Positions 44,867-56,083 of a DNA stretch of 62,475 nucleotides are shown here, one piece after another. A program made the translations under genes and the position numbers. The DNA is taken from positions 1-62,475 of the forward strand of contig JAANBB010000232.1 of assembly GCA_014621425.1 (NCBI GenBank). The letters are read 5' to 3'. This stretch comes from Cylindrodendrum hubeiense (Eukaryota > Ascomycota > Sordariomycetes > Hypocreales > Nectriaceae). Positions within the stretch are counted from its first letter, which is position 1. Each line of letters opens with the position of its first letter. The notes beneath the pieces are model-generated. The model was not told the origin of the DNA, did no database searches, and saw nothing but the letters and a program-made list of their open reading frames with translations.

Positions 44867-45444
44867 ATATCTTGTTTATGGCGTTATGGTGTTGAACATC
44901 GTCTTATTACTTGTCGACGCTGCAGAGACTCGTCTGACATTGAAATCAGTTCTGGGTGCCGGACGGATTCCCGAGGTCAACTAGATGTACCATTAGACCG
45001 TGAGCTCTAGACTCACTGGACAATAAATAAATACCCTTGATATTGAATCTTCACAACTGCTTCCTGAATTAGCCCGTGTTAGAAATCACCTGCCGATCGA
45101 CAGAAAATCCAGGTTTCCTCCGCTCAACCGGCCTCACGCACAAAACCCAAGAATGAAATGACCAGTGACAAAGGGCATTTTTGAGCTCTAGATTATATAC
45201 ACACGCTGCACCTCGCCGTCCAGATGCCGCCCACTGCCCGGTGCCAGCTGTCCGCTGTGCAATGCCCATCCGCCCGTCGGCAGAAGACAAATATGTTTGT
45301 TGCTGCTGCTGCTGTTCGCTGCCCCCCTCCACCCGGCCGGAAAAAAAGTCCTACATCGACGAGCAAACCAGATACAAATAAACCTAAAGGAACAAAACAA
45401 GATGTATGTCGTCGTGATTTTTTTCTCTCCTTTCGTTTCTTTGT
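44867..45444. other. Intergenic, convergent 3' ends
   Basis: The stretch lies between the carboxypeptidase stop (plus) and the NDUFS8 stop (minus). I see nothing coding in it. A CCCACTGCCC/CTGTCCGCTG stretch near 45228-45258 resembles the heptamer repeat at 7987-8028. Confidence 0.5.
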
Positions 45445-46492
<1,048 letters not shown>

Positions 46493-46977
46493 GGCGGAGA
46501 GAGTGAGCGGAGAGGTGAGGGCAATTGACGCGAGGCCAATTGGGCGGGATGCGGGCGAGGCGGAGGCGAGAGAGCGGGAGGCGATGATTTGCTTCGAGGT
46601 TCGTGATGTGTCGGCTCGGGAAAGTTGCTCAGGTCCCAGGTGGGATTACATTGCTGGGCAGTTGATTGGTGCTCGCTTACCCCGTGACTTATCACGTGCT
46701 CACACCAAACTCAACTGACCAATGTACTACGTCGGATCAACAACACCACAACAATGTCGACAACTTTGCAATTGGCATCAATTGATGTATTAAAAAGGCT
46801 TTCAAAAACTCCAGGGGACCGAAAATGACACCAAAATGATCAATCCATTACCCATGATCCCATGTAGTCGTTACGTCGTGCTGCCTCCTTGCGGGTATAC
46901 AGGTCTATCCAAACATCGCAGCGCCAATACATAGCATTCCATTCCAACCATTAACTCTCAAACCCAAGATCAGCCAC
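46493..46977. other. Intergenic: NDUFS8 promoter and 3' end of next gene
   Basis: Both flanking genes are on the minus strand. I see no gene, TATA box or repeat in it. Confidence 0.5.
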
Positions 46978-48776
46978 TTAAAAGCTCTTCTCCCAAGCTC
47001 CCCACCACACGCCCATGTTGGCGGCCACCACCAAATCCAGCATCTTGAGTCCATCGGGGTAAATAATCAGCTTGCCCATCTTGGCTCGCTTTCCGCGGTT
47101 GCCACCTCCGGCCTTCTCCTTGCCGAGGTTCACATCAAACGGCGACACCATGCCGTCGTCGTAATCGTTGTTTCTATTAGTTCGCTCGTCAAACTTTTGA
47201 AGGAGCTTGTTGAAGTGCCCTTGTATTTGAGTCTTGACTTCCTCGCGTCCCTCAGGAGACTTGAAGAGCTCCACGCTCGGCAGGTTGAAGCGCAGCTCAC
47301 TGAGGGCCATTGATCCTACAAACTGCTGGGGAATGGGAACACCTTGATCCATCAGCGTATTCAACGCCGCCGGCTGATTGTCGTGCAAGATGTGGTAGCA
47401 TCGGACGCTGCGACCGGTAGTTCCAGTGCGGAACTCGCATCTACCGTTCCAAGGGCTGGTAAAGACATATCCGCGGGGTCTCATCCCTGGGCCCGGTTGT
47501 CCCAGAGTAGTTTGAGGTTCAGGGGCCAGATCCGCGGATCCGGTGGAGTCCACGGAGGTCACGCTGCCATGTCGACCACGTTCATGTCGGGATTCCTGGT
47601 TCCACTTCTCTCGCCAATTGGTTCTCATAGTCTTCGTGTAACCCATAAGAACCTGTCTCGAAAGTACAGCACCTTCGCTTCGGGGGACCTTTGCGTCTGT
47701 TGGGATTCCGTCGCCGGGGCCACTATCGAAGCTCTTCCTCGCAGGCATATTGCGGAATCTGCCGTATCCCAAAGTCTCGATTTGAATGTTGATGGGGGGG
47801 TTTGCAGCAGGAGACTGGACCGGTGGTACATTGGGAAGGAATGGACCAAAGTCGTCTTGCTCGACTGCTGCTGCTGCTTCAGACTGGTAGGATGAGACGT
47901 GGCCAACGTTCCACTGGTTTCCTGTGCTCGGATCACGGCGGATCAGAGCCAACGTGAATGGGTTGGTAAAAGAAGTCTCTCCTTGTTTCCTCGGCGACGG
48001 GGACCGACTCGCGAAACTCCTTCTCTTGGAGTTGGACGCATGCGCAGGTACTCGTTCCCCGTCATTCGTTGGAGACAGCGGGGGAAATGCAGGAAGTGGC
48101 TTGTCGGCGTTGGGAGTAGGAGGGGTCCTGATAGCCCTGGGGCCCCTGGGGCCAAGGGGTCTTCGAGATACGGTAGCCGTACGGCGGACAGAGGAAGCTT
48201 GTGGCCTTGGTTCGGCGGCTTGACTGTCGAGGCTCAGCCGGCCATCTTGATCATAGCGAGGCGGGGCTGAGCGAGCAGCGTCGGAGGCAAAGCTGACGGT
48301 ATGACCACGAGGTCGCATGGGGTCGTTATTCTCGTTGCCAGGGACGGGGAGGAAGTCACGGCTCGGGGAGGCGAGGGGTTTGGCAGTCTCGGGGAGAGGC
48401 TTTCTGGGGATGTTCCTGGCGGAGGAGCCCTCGTCGCTGGATGATCGGAAGCCATCATCTTGAGGGGCGGCGGAAGCGGATAGATCCGAAGAGGGTGCCT
48501 CTAGGTGGATGTAGTAGAGGGAGCTGGCGACATCTTCGGAGGAGACGATTTTAAGCTGGGGTTTGAAGGGAGAGAGAATGACATCTGCAAGTGGGTTGGT
48601 CAGTATTATAGTCTCAAGGCGGGGCAAAGCAACTTTTTGGGGGCCGTACCTCGAGTGCCGGGAACGCGGGAGATGTAAAGCACCAGGGGATCTTGGCGCT
48701 CGTCGGTCGGGTTGACGGGATACTGCGGCGGGTTGGACGCGAGGTTGTTGACGGAGGTGAGAGACCGGGCCTCCAT
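46978..48776 (-). CDS. Large conserved-looking fungal protein of unknown function
   Basis: Two exons (48776-48650, 48584-46978) encode 577 residues; the intron is 48649-48585 (GTACGG...TTGCAG). The short N-terminal domain (LVLYISRVPGTRDVILSPFK, then LKIVSSEDVASSLYYIHLEA) is followed by about 200 residues of disordered Pro/Ser/Arg-rich sequence. The C-terminal 200 residues appear folded (GYVFTSPWNGRCEFRTGTTG, then SELRFNLPSVELF, and a final GKLIIYPDGLKMLDLVVAAN with WWGAWE). The architecture looks like a conserved Pezizomycotina family, but I cannot name a domain or function. The frame is open beyond the start into sequence that reads through the intron; the chosen ATG (MEARSLTSVNNLASNPPQYP) gives the consistent splice. 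No signal peptide; no membrane span is evident. Confidence 0.8.
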
Positions 48777-51001
48777 TTCTGGGTTGGTGTAAGGTGGACG
48801 TGGGGGGGTTGCTGGTGGAGTCGTCTAGTGAGGGAGGGGAGAGCGAGAAAACGCGGAAGGGGACCGTGATTAATAAATATATTAATCCACCACCTTCACA
48901 CGGATCCTCCCCGAAACCGGCAGACTGCTTTTCCGGGATAAATGTGTTTTGTAATGCGTGTCGTACAGTAACTTTGAGCGAGAGAGGCAACAGACGACAA
49001 AGCCTGAGTATTAATAGCGTGTATTAATAGCCTGAGCGAGCGCGGCAGTGGCTGGTGCAGGACCCTTGCGTGTGTTTGTCTGGCACGGGTCTGGGAAACG
49101 GGCGACTGATATCCGGGTTTTCAACAACGAGCGAACCGACGACGTGGCACGAGGGGGAATGCGGCTTCTTGGCGGAAGGGAGGACGGACTCCCGGGAGAT
49201 AAAGAAACTCCAGAAGACGCAGCGGGACGGGGAATAATAAAAGAAAGCCACAGTGTCAGAGAGCAGCGCGAGATAGCACGACGCAGACGGCGAAAATTCA
49301 ACGTCAGCCGGCGGGGGCTGTGCCTGTATGGCGTCGACGACGGGCAGGGTGCGGTTGTCGTGGACAGCCACAGACAGAAACGGCGCAGACGCAGCTAAGC
49401 TGCACTAAGCCAGATGGCAACATCTGCATTGCTGCTATTCCAGAATCTCCGTCTGATGCGGTCTTGGCAGGGTCCCGTCCGGCCCGTGTGCAAGAGATGC
49501 TGCTACATAGCGTGATGATGCTGGACCTGCGCCTCTACATGCCGACAGCTCAGGTCAGCTCAGCAAGCATCAGCGGCCTTTTGAGAGCAGCGGCTCGGGG
49601 GGTGGGCTTGGGGTCGGGGAGCCAGTTGCACCCGCTGTGGTGGTGAGACGGGCGCCGAGAAATGAGGGTGCCGTGTGCCAAGAGCGTCGACGCCGGAGGG
49701 TTGATGGTTGATGGGGCATTGGGGCATCGTGGCCGCCCTCGTGACGTATCATTCCCTTCACTGCCCAGCCGAAAGTCCACAGCCGAAAGTCCACAGCCCA
49801 AAGCGTCCACAGCCCGCTGAGAGGTCCAGGGCTCCGGGCTCTAACAGCTCTGCTCCAGGGAGGGAGCTGTGGCCGTGGAGACGCGTCGGACGCGCACTGC
49901 CGACGTCACTTGGCGGAGCAGGGATCCATCCCCATGGTCCCAATCGCCTGCTCCCGGGCCTCCGTAGATGGCGTCGTCGGTGGCGGACAGCCCGTCACGG
50001 GCACTGTGCAAGCCACACCAGCTGGCCACGCCGCCGGGCCCCCTGACAGGAATAAACCGGGTGCCTGGACGCCAAAAGCCGATGCTGGAAGCCTGGCCGT
50101 GACAGGTGCCTGGGTCGAAATACAGTGCGAGTGGGGGTCGCGGACATGGCCCGTCACTGTGTCAGGTCGACATGCGGCGCACCCACCCCTCTGGAGTCCG
50201 TCCCCAGACCTCTCTTGGCTGCAGCTGTAGGGCGGCCTCATCCAGGCATATACCTGGACCTTGGGGACAAATATTATAAACAAAAACAAACCCAAGCTGA
50301 ATCGCTTCTATTTTTTCCTTCTTTTGTTGACAATCTGCCTGATTGCTGTCCAGTTTGCAGGCACGTTCCCTGTCTCCAGCTCGCTCGCTACTTGTTTGTC
50401 AAGTCACCTCCAGCTTTCCGTCGTCCACCCCGGCGCTAATCCGGAACGCTCGTCCCGAATTCTAATGCTCGGTGACAGCGCGCAGCGGGACCGTCCACAA
50501 CGCCGGCATGGCCGTTAATTAAACTACCAGTACCCTCTTAACCATGTAGTGCCCGTCGCAAGTGCCTCGTCTCAAGTGCCCGTCTCATGAGTATTTGTCA
50601 AAAGTCTAATAAAGCCACGATGTCACGCTCTCATATTTGACAGTTGTTTTGATTTGCAGTGAGGCGAGGGTCCGTGGAATGTTGAAGTTTATTCCCACCA
50701 CACCCTGCGGTTGTTGATCCCTTGCTATCAAACATCACAGGGAACCCCGGCTTAAGGCCACACTCCTCGGTGACGACGACTTCTGCCAAGAACCTTACCG
50801 AATCTCCGCCTCCGTCATGACGTCCAAGCACTTGCAGGGCTGAGCTGAAGGTTCAGGGAATAAGTGGCACCTATCTAGTCCCGCCCTCAATGACCATAGT
50901 CATGACCACACCCATGACCATACGAAATTCCCCAGATCCCGTGGCCTCATCGCCCGTACCGCGTCACGGCCTCGCCCCCCTCAATGCGGCAACGGCCCCG
51001 C
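48777..51001. other. Intergenic, 2.2 kb, no supported gene
   Basis: This stretch lies upstream of the unknown gene (minus) and downstream of the small Cys-rich gene (minus). It contains a 14-base tandem repeat at 49766-49815. Open frames of 60-130 codons have no domain. Confidence 0.5.
49766..49815. repeat. 14-base tandem repeat CAGCCGAAAGTCCA
   Basis: Two perfect copies (49766-49779, 49780-49793), one diverged copy of 16 bases (49794-49809) and a partial copy. Confidence 0.8.
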
Positions 51002-51362
51002 TTAACACACCGGCGTGGCGTTGTCCAGGACATAGAAGGTGCCGCAGCCCTCCGGGCATGGCCCCGAGCACGGGAAGCTCGCCGTCTCGGTTGGGATCGC
51101 TGTCGGACACCCGCACCCTAAAAAAACAGTTTCGGGTTTTCTGCAGCCAGGCAGAATGCACGTCGAGCATACATCGGCGGTGGTCGTGATGGTAGGGCAC
51201 GCTGGGGTTGGCGCGGGTGGCTCGCCGTGGCCCGAGGCTTGTGCCAATGACAGGGGCGTTCTGAGGCGTGAAGGCGTATTAGTTATTGTTCACATTTGAG
51301 CTGAGGGGTACCTACGCAACCAGCAGCGCCGAAACTGATAGGAGGAAGTGAGTAGACCACAT
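51002..51362 (-). CDS. Small secreted cysteine-rich protein, copy B (one repeat unit)
   Basis: Two exons (51362-51316, 51260-51002) encode 101 residues; the intron is 51315-51261 (55 bases, GTAGGT...CTCAG). The signal peptide begins MWSTHFLLSVSALL and ends near LSLAQA. The mature part is one module with ten cysteines: CPTITTT, CSTC, PGC, CGC, FPCSGPC, EGC and the terminal ATPVC. It is paralogous to the next gene (51767-52337): the first five residues of the signal peptides, the intron position and phase, the intron length, the module and upstream promoter blocks all match. Proteins of this kind are seen among fungal secreted proteins and effector candidates, but I know of no assigned function for this module. 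Secretion is well supported; any role in host interaction or wall biology is inference. Confidence 0.8.
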
Positions 51363-51766
51363 GATAACGGTACAAAGTAATGATCAATGATGCGATATAT
51401 CAACAGGTGGAATGTGAATACCTCGGCGAGGATCCGAGCTGTTAAATACACGTCCCCAATTACACTGGCACTCGTTCCCGTCACCCCCAGAATAGTCATC
51501 CACAGACATGTCTAACTGTTGTAAGCAGGCCAGGCTCATTCATAGCGAGGATCACTCTTGCGGTTACTATATTGGTGGCTGCAGTTTCAAGTCCTGTTCA
51601 CCTCGTGTCTCTGTGTCTCTGGCTCTCTAGTGGTGGAAGGTTTGCAATGGGCCAAGCGTGAATTCAGTTGGAGACTCAATAACTAATAACCACAGATATA
51701 TGCCCTCCGTGAGACAAAAAGACAGACCTATCTCGGCCCTTTAGTCCATCATCCATCTCCACCCAA
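51363..51766. promoter_or_regulatory. Promoter of copy B, duplicated blocks
   Basis: 404 bases upstream of copy B on the minus strand. Blocks shared with the region upstream of copy A: GAGGATCCG (51428 region), CCAATTACACTGGC (51457 region), ACATGTCTAAC (51506 region), GGTGGCTGCAGTTT (51573 region), GTGGAAGG and GCCAAGCG (51632-51660), and AGACAGACCTATCTCGG (51720 region). Confidence 0.55.
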
Positions 51767-52337
51767 TTAGTGGTAGGGCGATGGTTTGCAGTCCGGTGTG
51801 GCGGTCTCATAAATGTACTCGGTCCCCGCGCATCCACCAACACACTGTCCTCCGCAAGCGTAGCTCGTTGTCTTGGTTGGGACTGCCGAAGGACACCCAC
51901 ACAAAGACCGGATAGTTGAGAGGGCCACACACTGGGGCATCACGCATGTGGAACAATAGCCCAGGACGGACGTGACGGTGGGGCACGGCGTGGCGGTTGT
52001 GATGGGTGGTTCGCCGTAGGTGGACGGGTAGACGTACTGCGTCGCGCAGCCTGCCGGACATTTCTTTCCGGAGCAGGGGAAAGACCTGGTGACGGTGGGG
52101 ACTTTGGTCGGACATCGGGGCGGGTTGGATATGGTTGACAAGGCGAGGCACTTTGGGGAGACGCAGGTCGAGCAGATCTTGACCGTGGTTGTCACGGTGG
52201 GACACCGAGGCTTGACTGCATCTGCCCAAGATAAGTGAGCTCTGATATATCAAACGAAAGTCAGTTTTAGGTTGAATTATGAGGTGGGGAACTTACACAG
52301 CCAGCAGCGTCGACAGGATGAAGTGTGTAGACCACAT
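51767..52337 (-). CDS. Small secreted cysteine-rich protein, copy A (two repeat units)
   Basis: Two exons (52337-52297, 52241-51767) encode 171 residues; the intron is 52296-52242 (55 bases, GTAAGT...ATCAG). The signal peptide starts MWSTHFILSTLLAV and ends near LSWADA. The mature protein holds two tandem copies of the module found once in copy B. Unit 1 runs from CPTVTTTVKICSTCVSPKC to CPAGCATQY. Unit 2 runs from CPTVTSVLGYCSTCVMPQC to CVGGCAGTEY and the terminal ATPDC. Unit 2 has ten cysteines like copy B. Unit 1 has eight: the CGC pair is reduced to RC and no separate terminal cysteine is present. The gene arose by tandem duplication with copy B. Function is unknown; the protein is very likely secreted and disulfide-stabilised. 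Confidence 0.82.
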
Positions 52338-53307
52338 GGTGTTGACACAAAGTGATAGTCAATGATTCAGCAGCAATATGCAGGATGCCGGAGCTCCCTC
52401 AACATCAGGCGAGGATCCGCGACTAAATATCCATTTCCAATTACACCGGCCCCTCGGCCGCCTCCCGTAGCACTACAGCAAACAACTGCCCAAAAAACAT
52501 GTCTAACCGTCAGCCAAGCCGGCGCCGGTGCAAGTTATGCCCAGTCGAGGCGGCGATCGTTCTCGCAACGCATGAACTTACATCGGTGGCTGCAGTTGCG
52601 TACTTTCAGCTGGACTAACACCTCTGCCGTCTTAAGCGGTGGAAGAGCTATACGAACGCCAAGCGCAGATTGGCGGACAAGTCACAAAACCCTTGACTGA
52701 GAATGTGTGGATTCGATGCCAGCCAGACACAAGGACAGACCTGCCTGTCTCGGGGTTTAAGTCGACCAAGCCTGGCACGGCCCAATCACGGCGGTCGACG
52801 TTATTTCTGCTGCCGACGCCGTCGACGACGACTACCGAGGAGGATGCAACCCCGCAATCTAAATCGCGGGAGTCCGGGACTTTGCATGGGCACGTTGCCC
52901 GAAATAGAAGGGAGAGGCGATGGATTGCTGATGTGGGATGCCACATCGTGTTTTGGCTAAAGAACCAATGCAGGTCAGCTGGCGGGCGGCTTGTGTGGAC
53001 AGCAACAAGCCACAATGTAAGGGGGGAGGAAATGATGACCCGACGCCCCGACGATGCTCGATCTATCGTCGATGAAGAGAGCTAGAACCCGCGGAATGAT
53101 GCAAGCCGAGACTTCCATCTGACTTCGATTTGGTTTTTAAATTCTATGGCTGATGTCTAATCTTCAAGATGACCCGACCTGATCGCCGTTGTGTGTCTGT
53201 CCTACATAGCACAGAGCATGTGGTTGCCAGTCATCGTCACGCGTACAACACCCGTCAAGATGCTGACATAGTGTGGTGATACACACTTACACCGCAGCGA
53301 CATGGGG
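52338..53307. promoter_or_regulatory. Promoter of copy A, then 3' end of NmrA-like gene
   Basis: The first 430 bases (to about 52768) repeat the promoter blocks of copy B: GAGGATCCG, CCAATTACACCGGC, ACATGTCTAAC, GGTGGCTGCAGTT, GGTGGAAG, GCCAAGCG, and GGACAGACCTGCCTGTCTCGG. The rest, to the NmrA-like stop, shows nothing I can call. A plus-strand frame at 52639-53085 begins with GTG and has no domain. Confidence 0.55.
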
Positions 53308-54222
53308 CTACTTGCCCAGGCCAGCCACCACCTCGGCCACTACCTGGTCGAGATCCTCGTCCTCCAGCCCCAGCAGCTCCATGGCGAAGCCCTCCTCCTT
53401 GGTCCAATCCGCCTCGAGCGCGCCCAGCACAAACACAATCTCCTCCATGGTGTGCTTGTCGTACTTGGCGGCTAGCTTGCGCGACGCCTCCTCGAGGAAG
53501 GCCTTGGAGTCGATGGTACGCCGCGTCCACGTCACGCCCGTCACCCGCTCCAGCGCGGCCAGCACCTCGGGCTGCGAGCGGCAGAAGCTCTGAATGTACA
53601 GCGTGCGGTTGCGTGTGGGTTCCGGGCGGCGCAGCGCGGCGACGGTGCCCTCGGCGACGCGGCGCAGGGTGGACGCCGAGGCGCGCACGGAGCCGTCGTC
53701 GAGGATGTCGGCCGTCTTGTTCTCCAGGTCGAAGTGCAGCAGGCCGTCGTGGAAGCCAAAGTCGAAGAAGTGGCCGCACACGAGGGCGGTCCACGAGAAG
53801 GCCGGGTTGGCGGCGGCGATCTCCTCGCACTTGTGGCGCACGAGATCCTTGTCGCGGTAGAGCTTCAGCAGGCGGCGCGCGTTGGGACTGGCGGCGTCAC
53901 AGCTGCCGAAGTCGGCCGGGATGAAGCGCTTGACGCCCGCGAGCGCGGCGGCCTCGACGAGCCGGAGGTGCTGGTTGACGTCGACGAGGGGGAATGACGC
54001 GATGACGACGTCCTGGCCGCGGAGGGCGTCGGTCAGGCCCGCCAGGTTCATGTCGTCGGGGATGGTGATTTGCTCGACAGAGGAGCCGGCGCCGGGCGTC
54101 GACTTGGACGACGCACGCTTGGCGACCGTCACTGTGAAATCACCCGCAGCAACGAGGCCGTTGAGGAGGATGGTGCCGAGGTTGCCATTGCCGCCGACGA
54201 GACAGACCTTGTTGAATGCCAT
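53308..54222 (-). CDS. NmrA-like / isoflavone-reductase-like NAD(P)-binding protein
   Basis: A single exon of 304 residues. The N-terminal dinucleotide loop VGGNGNLG (residues 9-16) fits the atypical SDR NmrA/PCBER family, as do FIPADFGSCD (around 109) and the following Tyr/Lys-containing helix KLYRDKDLVRHKCEE. Members bind NADP(H) and act either as reductases of aromatic compounds or as redox sensors. The catalytic Lys of plant reductases is not obviously conserved here, so enzymatic activity is uncertain. Start choice: ATG at 54222 directly before the Rossmann strand; the same frame upstream starts only with GTG. The coding sequence is very GC-rich. Confidence 0.88.
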   Translation of the reverse strand: MAFNKVCLVGGNGNLGTILLNGLVAAGDFTVTVAKRASSKSTPGAGSSVEQITIPDDMNLAGLTDALRGQDVVIASFPLVDVNQHLRLVEAAALAGVKRFIPADFGSCDAASPNARRLLKLYRDKDLVRHKCEEIAAANPAFSWTALVCGHFFDFGFHDGLLHFDLENKTADILDDGSVRASASTLRRVAEGTVAALRRPEPTRNRTLYIQSFCRSQPEVLAALERVTGVTWTRRTIDSKAFLEEASRKLAAKYDKHTMEEIVFVLGALEADWTKEEGFAMELLGLEDEDLDQVVAEVVAGLGK

Positions 54223-56083
54223 GTTGAAATACGTCTCGGCGAGTTTGTCCTTGGAGTCGGGAGAGAGGCACGGTGGCACGGGTTGTAAGTGCGGCGTGAT
54301 GTTTGTCTTGGTGTTGAGGGGTTGTCTGGCTACCTTACGATGACTTCCAATTACAGAGTTGGCGACGGCTGGGTTATAGTCTATTGCACGGCGGGGCCAT
54401 CAGTGGTGCGGGGTAGCCAAGCATTGCATCATCCTGTTAATTCCAAAGAATCTCACGCCGGGTGAATCACCTTCTGCAAAGGTTCCGATCATGTCGGTTT
54501 GGTCATCCGATTGTCGGCGTCGGTGTCAGCTTCCGCCTGGATCCAGCAGAGCTATCAAGATAGGGAAGAGGCAACATGCTAATCCGGGGAAGGTCACAGC
54601 GCAAGCACCGACTCGTCCAAATCTGTCCACGCTTGTGGCAAGCTCATCTGCTAGTTGGCAATGACAGATTCAACTCGGCTCCAACCTTCCGGCAACTGCA
54701 CGGCCCCAGTTTTCTCCGTCTGCGACTCCGCCAATCGCCTTCGCCATTATCATGCATTATCATGCATTAGCCTAGCCAACGACTGGCAGTTTCCTTCGGT
54801 TGTGTCAAGGGAGGGAGATTCAGCTTAATGTACACATCGGAGGCATAGACTTGTACTCTAGACGGGGCTACGGGTGATGTTGGACGACACATGGTGTACT
54901 GGTCTCACGAAGCGGTTGACTTGGGGATGGATACATATATCGAGTAAGCCGGGTGAAGGTCACAAGGAACAAACGAGCAGAGAAGCTGCGTGCCGTATGG
55001 TACTCTTAGTACATAGAACTACACATTAACTGAGGACATCTTTCTTTTCCCAGAAATTGCCTAAGACATCCTCCGGACTCTATTTCCCTCGTCCCTCACA
55101 ACCGTAGAGAACGCAGACCCCCTGTCTCCTTTGGCGGAGCCGCATAAGGAATCCCACGGGTTCTCTCACTTAATGCTAAGGGCTTCTGGAGAGATTGGTT
55201 ATACTTTTGCCCCGAGAATACCTAAAAGGGCCGTGGTGGCGAGGAGTGGAGTAGCTGAGGGAAGTCGAGGGAATTCACCGCGGTCAGGTCATTCCGGGTT
55301 ACGCGACTGGGGTGAGCAATTGGGGCTAAATCGTGGCTGGCATGGGGCAAATCAGAGACAGGAGGCCCTGAAAGTCTTACGCTTCGAATTAGAGTATTAA
55401 GCTTGTTGATCAGGTGCCCGGTTACTCTCGACGAGGCCGTTGGACCTTAGAATGCAGCCCATAACATTTAGACTTATAGGTCTTGTTCGCATCTTTCATT
55501 CAAGTAAACTTACCCCTGAATATTCTTTAAAAAACAACTCGGAGTTGTTGTTAAGGACAACAACAGTCGATGAGGAGGAATGATTGCCAATATCCCCAGC
55601 ATTCCAAACTGACCACCAACTGCCATCCCAGTAAGACATCGAACCAAGTACTCAAACCTCTCCACTCGCAGGGCTCAACAACACTACGCCTTAGACAATT
55701 TGCAAGGCCGTCAAAGGCCCGGGCTGGAAGCCCCCACTTGGACCGATGGGATGGCCCCGTCGTCTCGTTGCGTTGCGGGTTCCTGAGCTCGATGTTAATT
55801 ATCCGCAGACACAGCAGCTCTCATTGCCGGGATATTTCTCGCGTTCCTGTGAGACACGACGAGGTCTGGGTTTGACGCAGTCGGGCCTGGAACGATGTTT
55901 TTCATGCCTTGGGACGCCGTGGTTTCCTTTGGGCTGAGCTAGAGCTGGGCATGGTTGGATATATAACTGGGAGTACACGGCCGCCCTCCTCACTGAGAGA
56001 CTGCCACTCCTTTGCATTGATCAGCCCCAAGGTCTTCACAGCTTCAAACCATCTACCTACACTCGTTTTAAGCGCCCATCAGC
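54223..56083. other. Intergenic, 1.9 kb, divergent promoters
   Basis: The stretch lies between the starts of the NmrA-like gene (minus) and the WSC gene (plus). The TATA box at 55960-55966 belongs to the WSC gene. I see no supported frame in it. Confidence 0.5.
55960..55966 (+). promoter_or_regulatory. Putative TATA box of the WSC-domain gene
   Basis: TATATAA about 120 bases before the start codon at 56084, followed by a pyrimidine-rich leader. Confidence 0.5.

Noticed and set aside
52499..53085. Possible plus-strand gene upstream of the NmrA-like gene
   Set aside because: A 38-codon frame (MSNRQPSRRRCKLCPV) and a following GTG-started frame cannot be joined in phase, and the region is part of the duplicated promoter of the Cys-rich gene.
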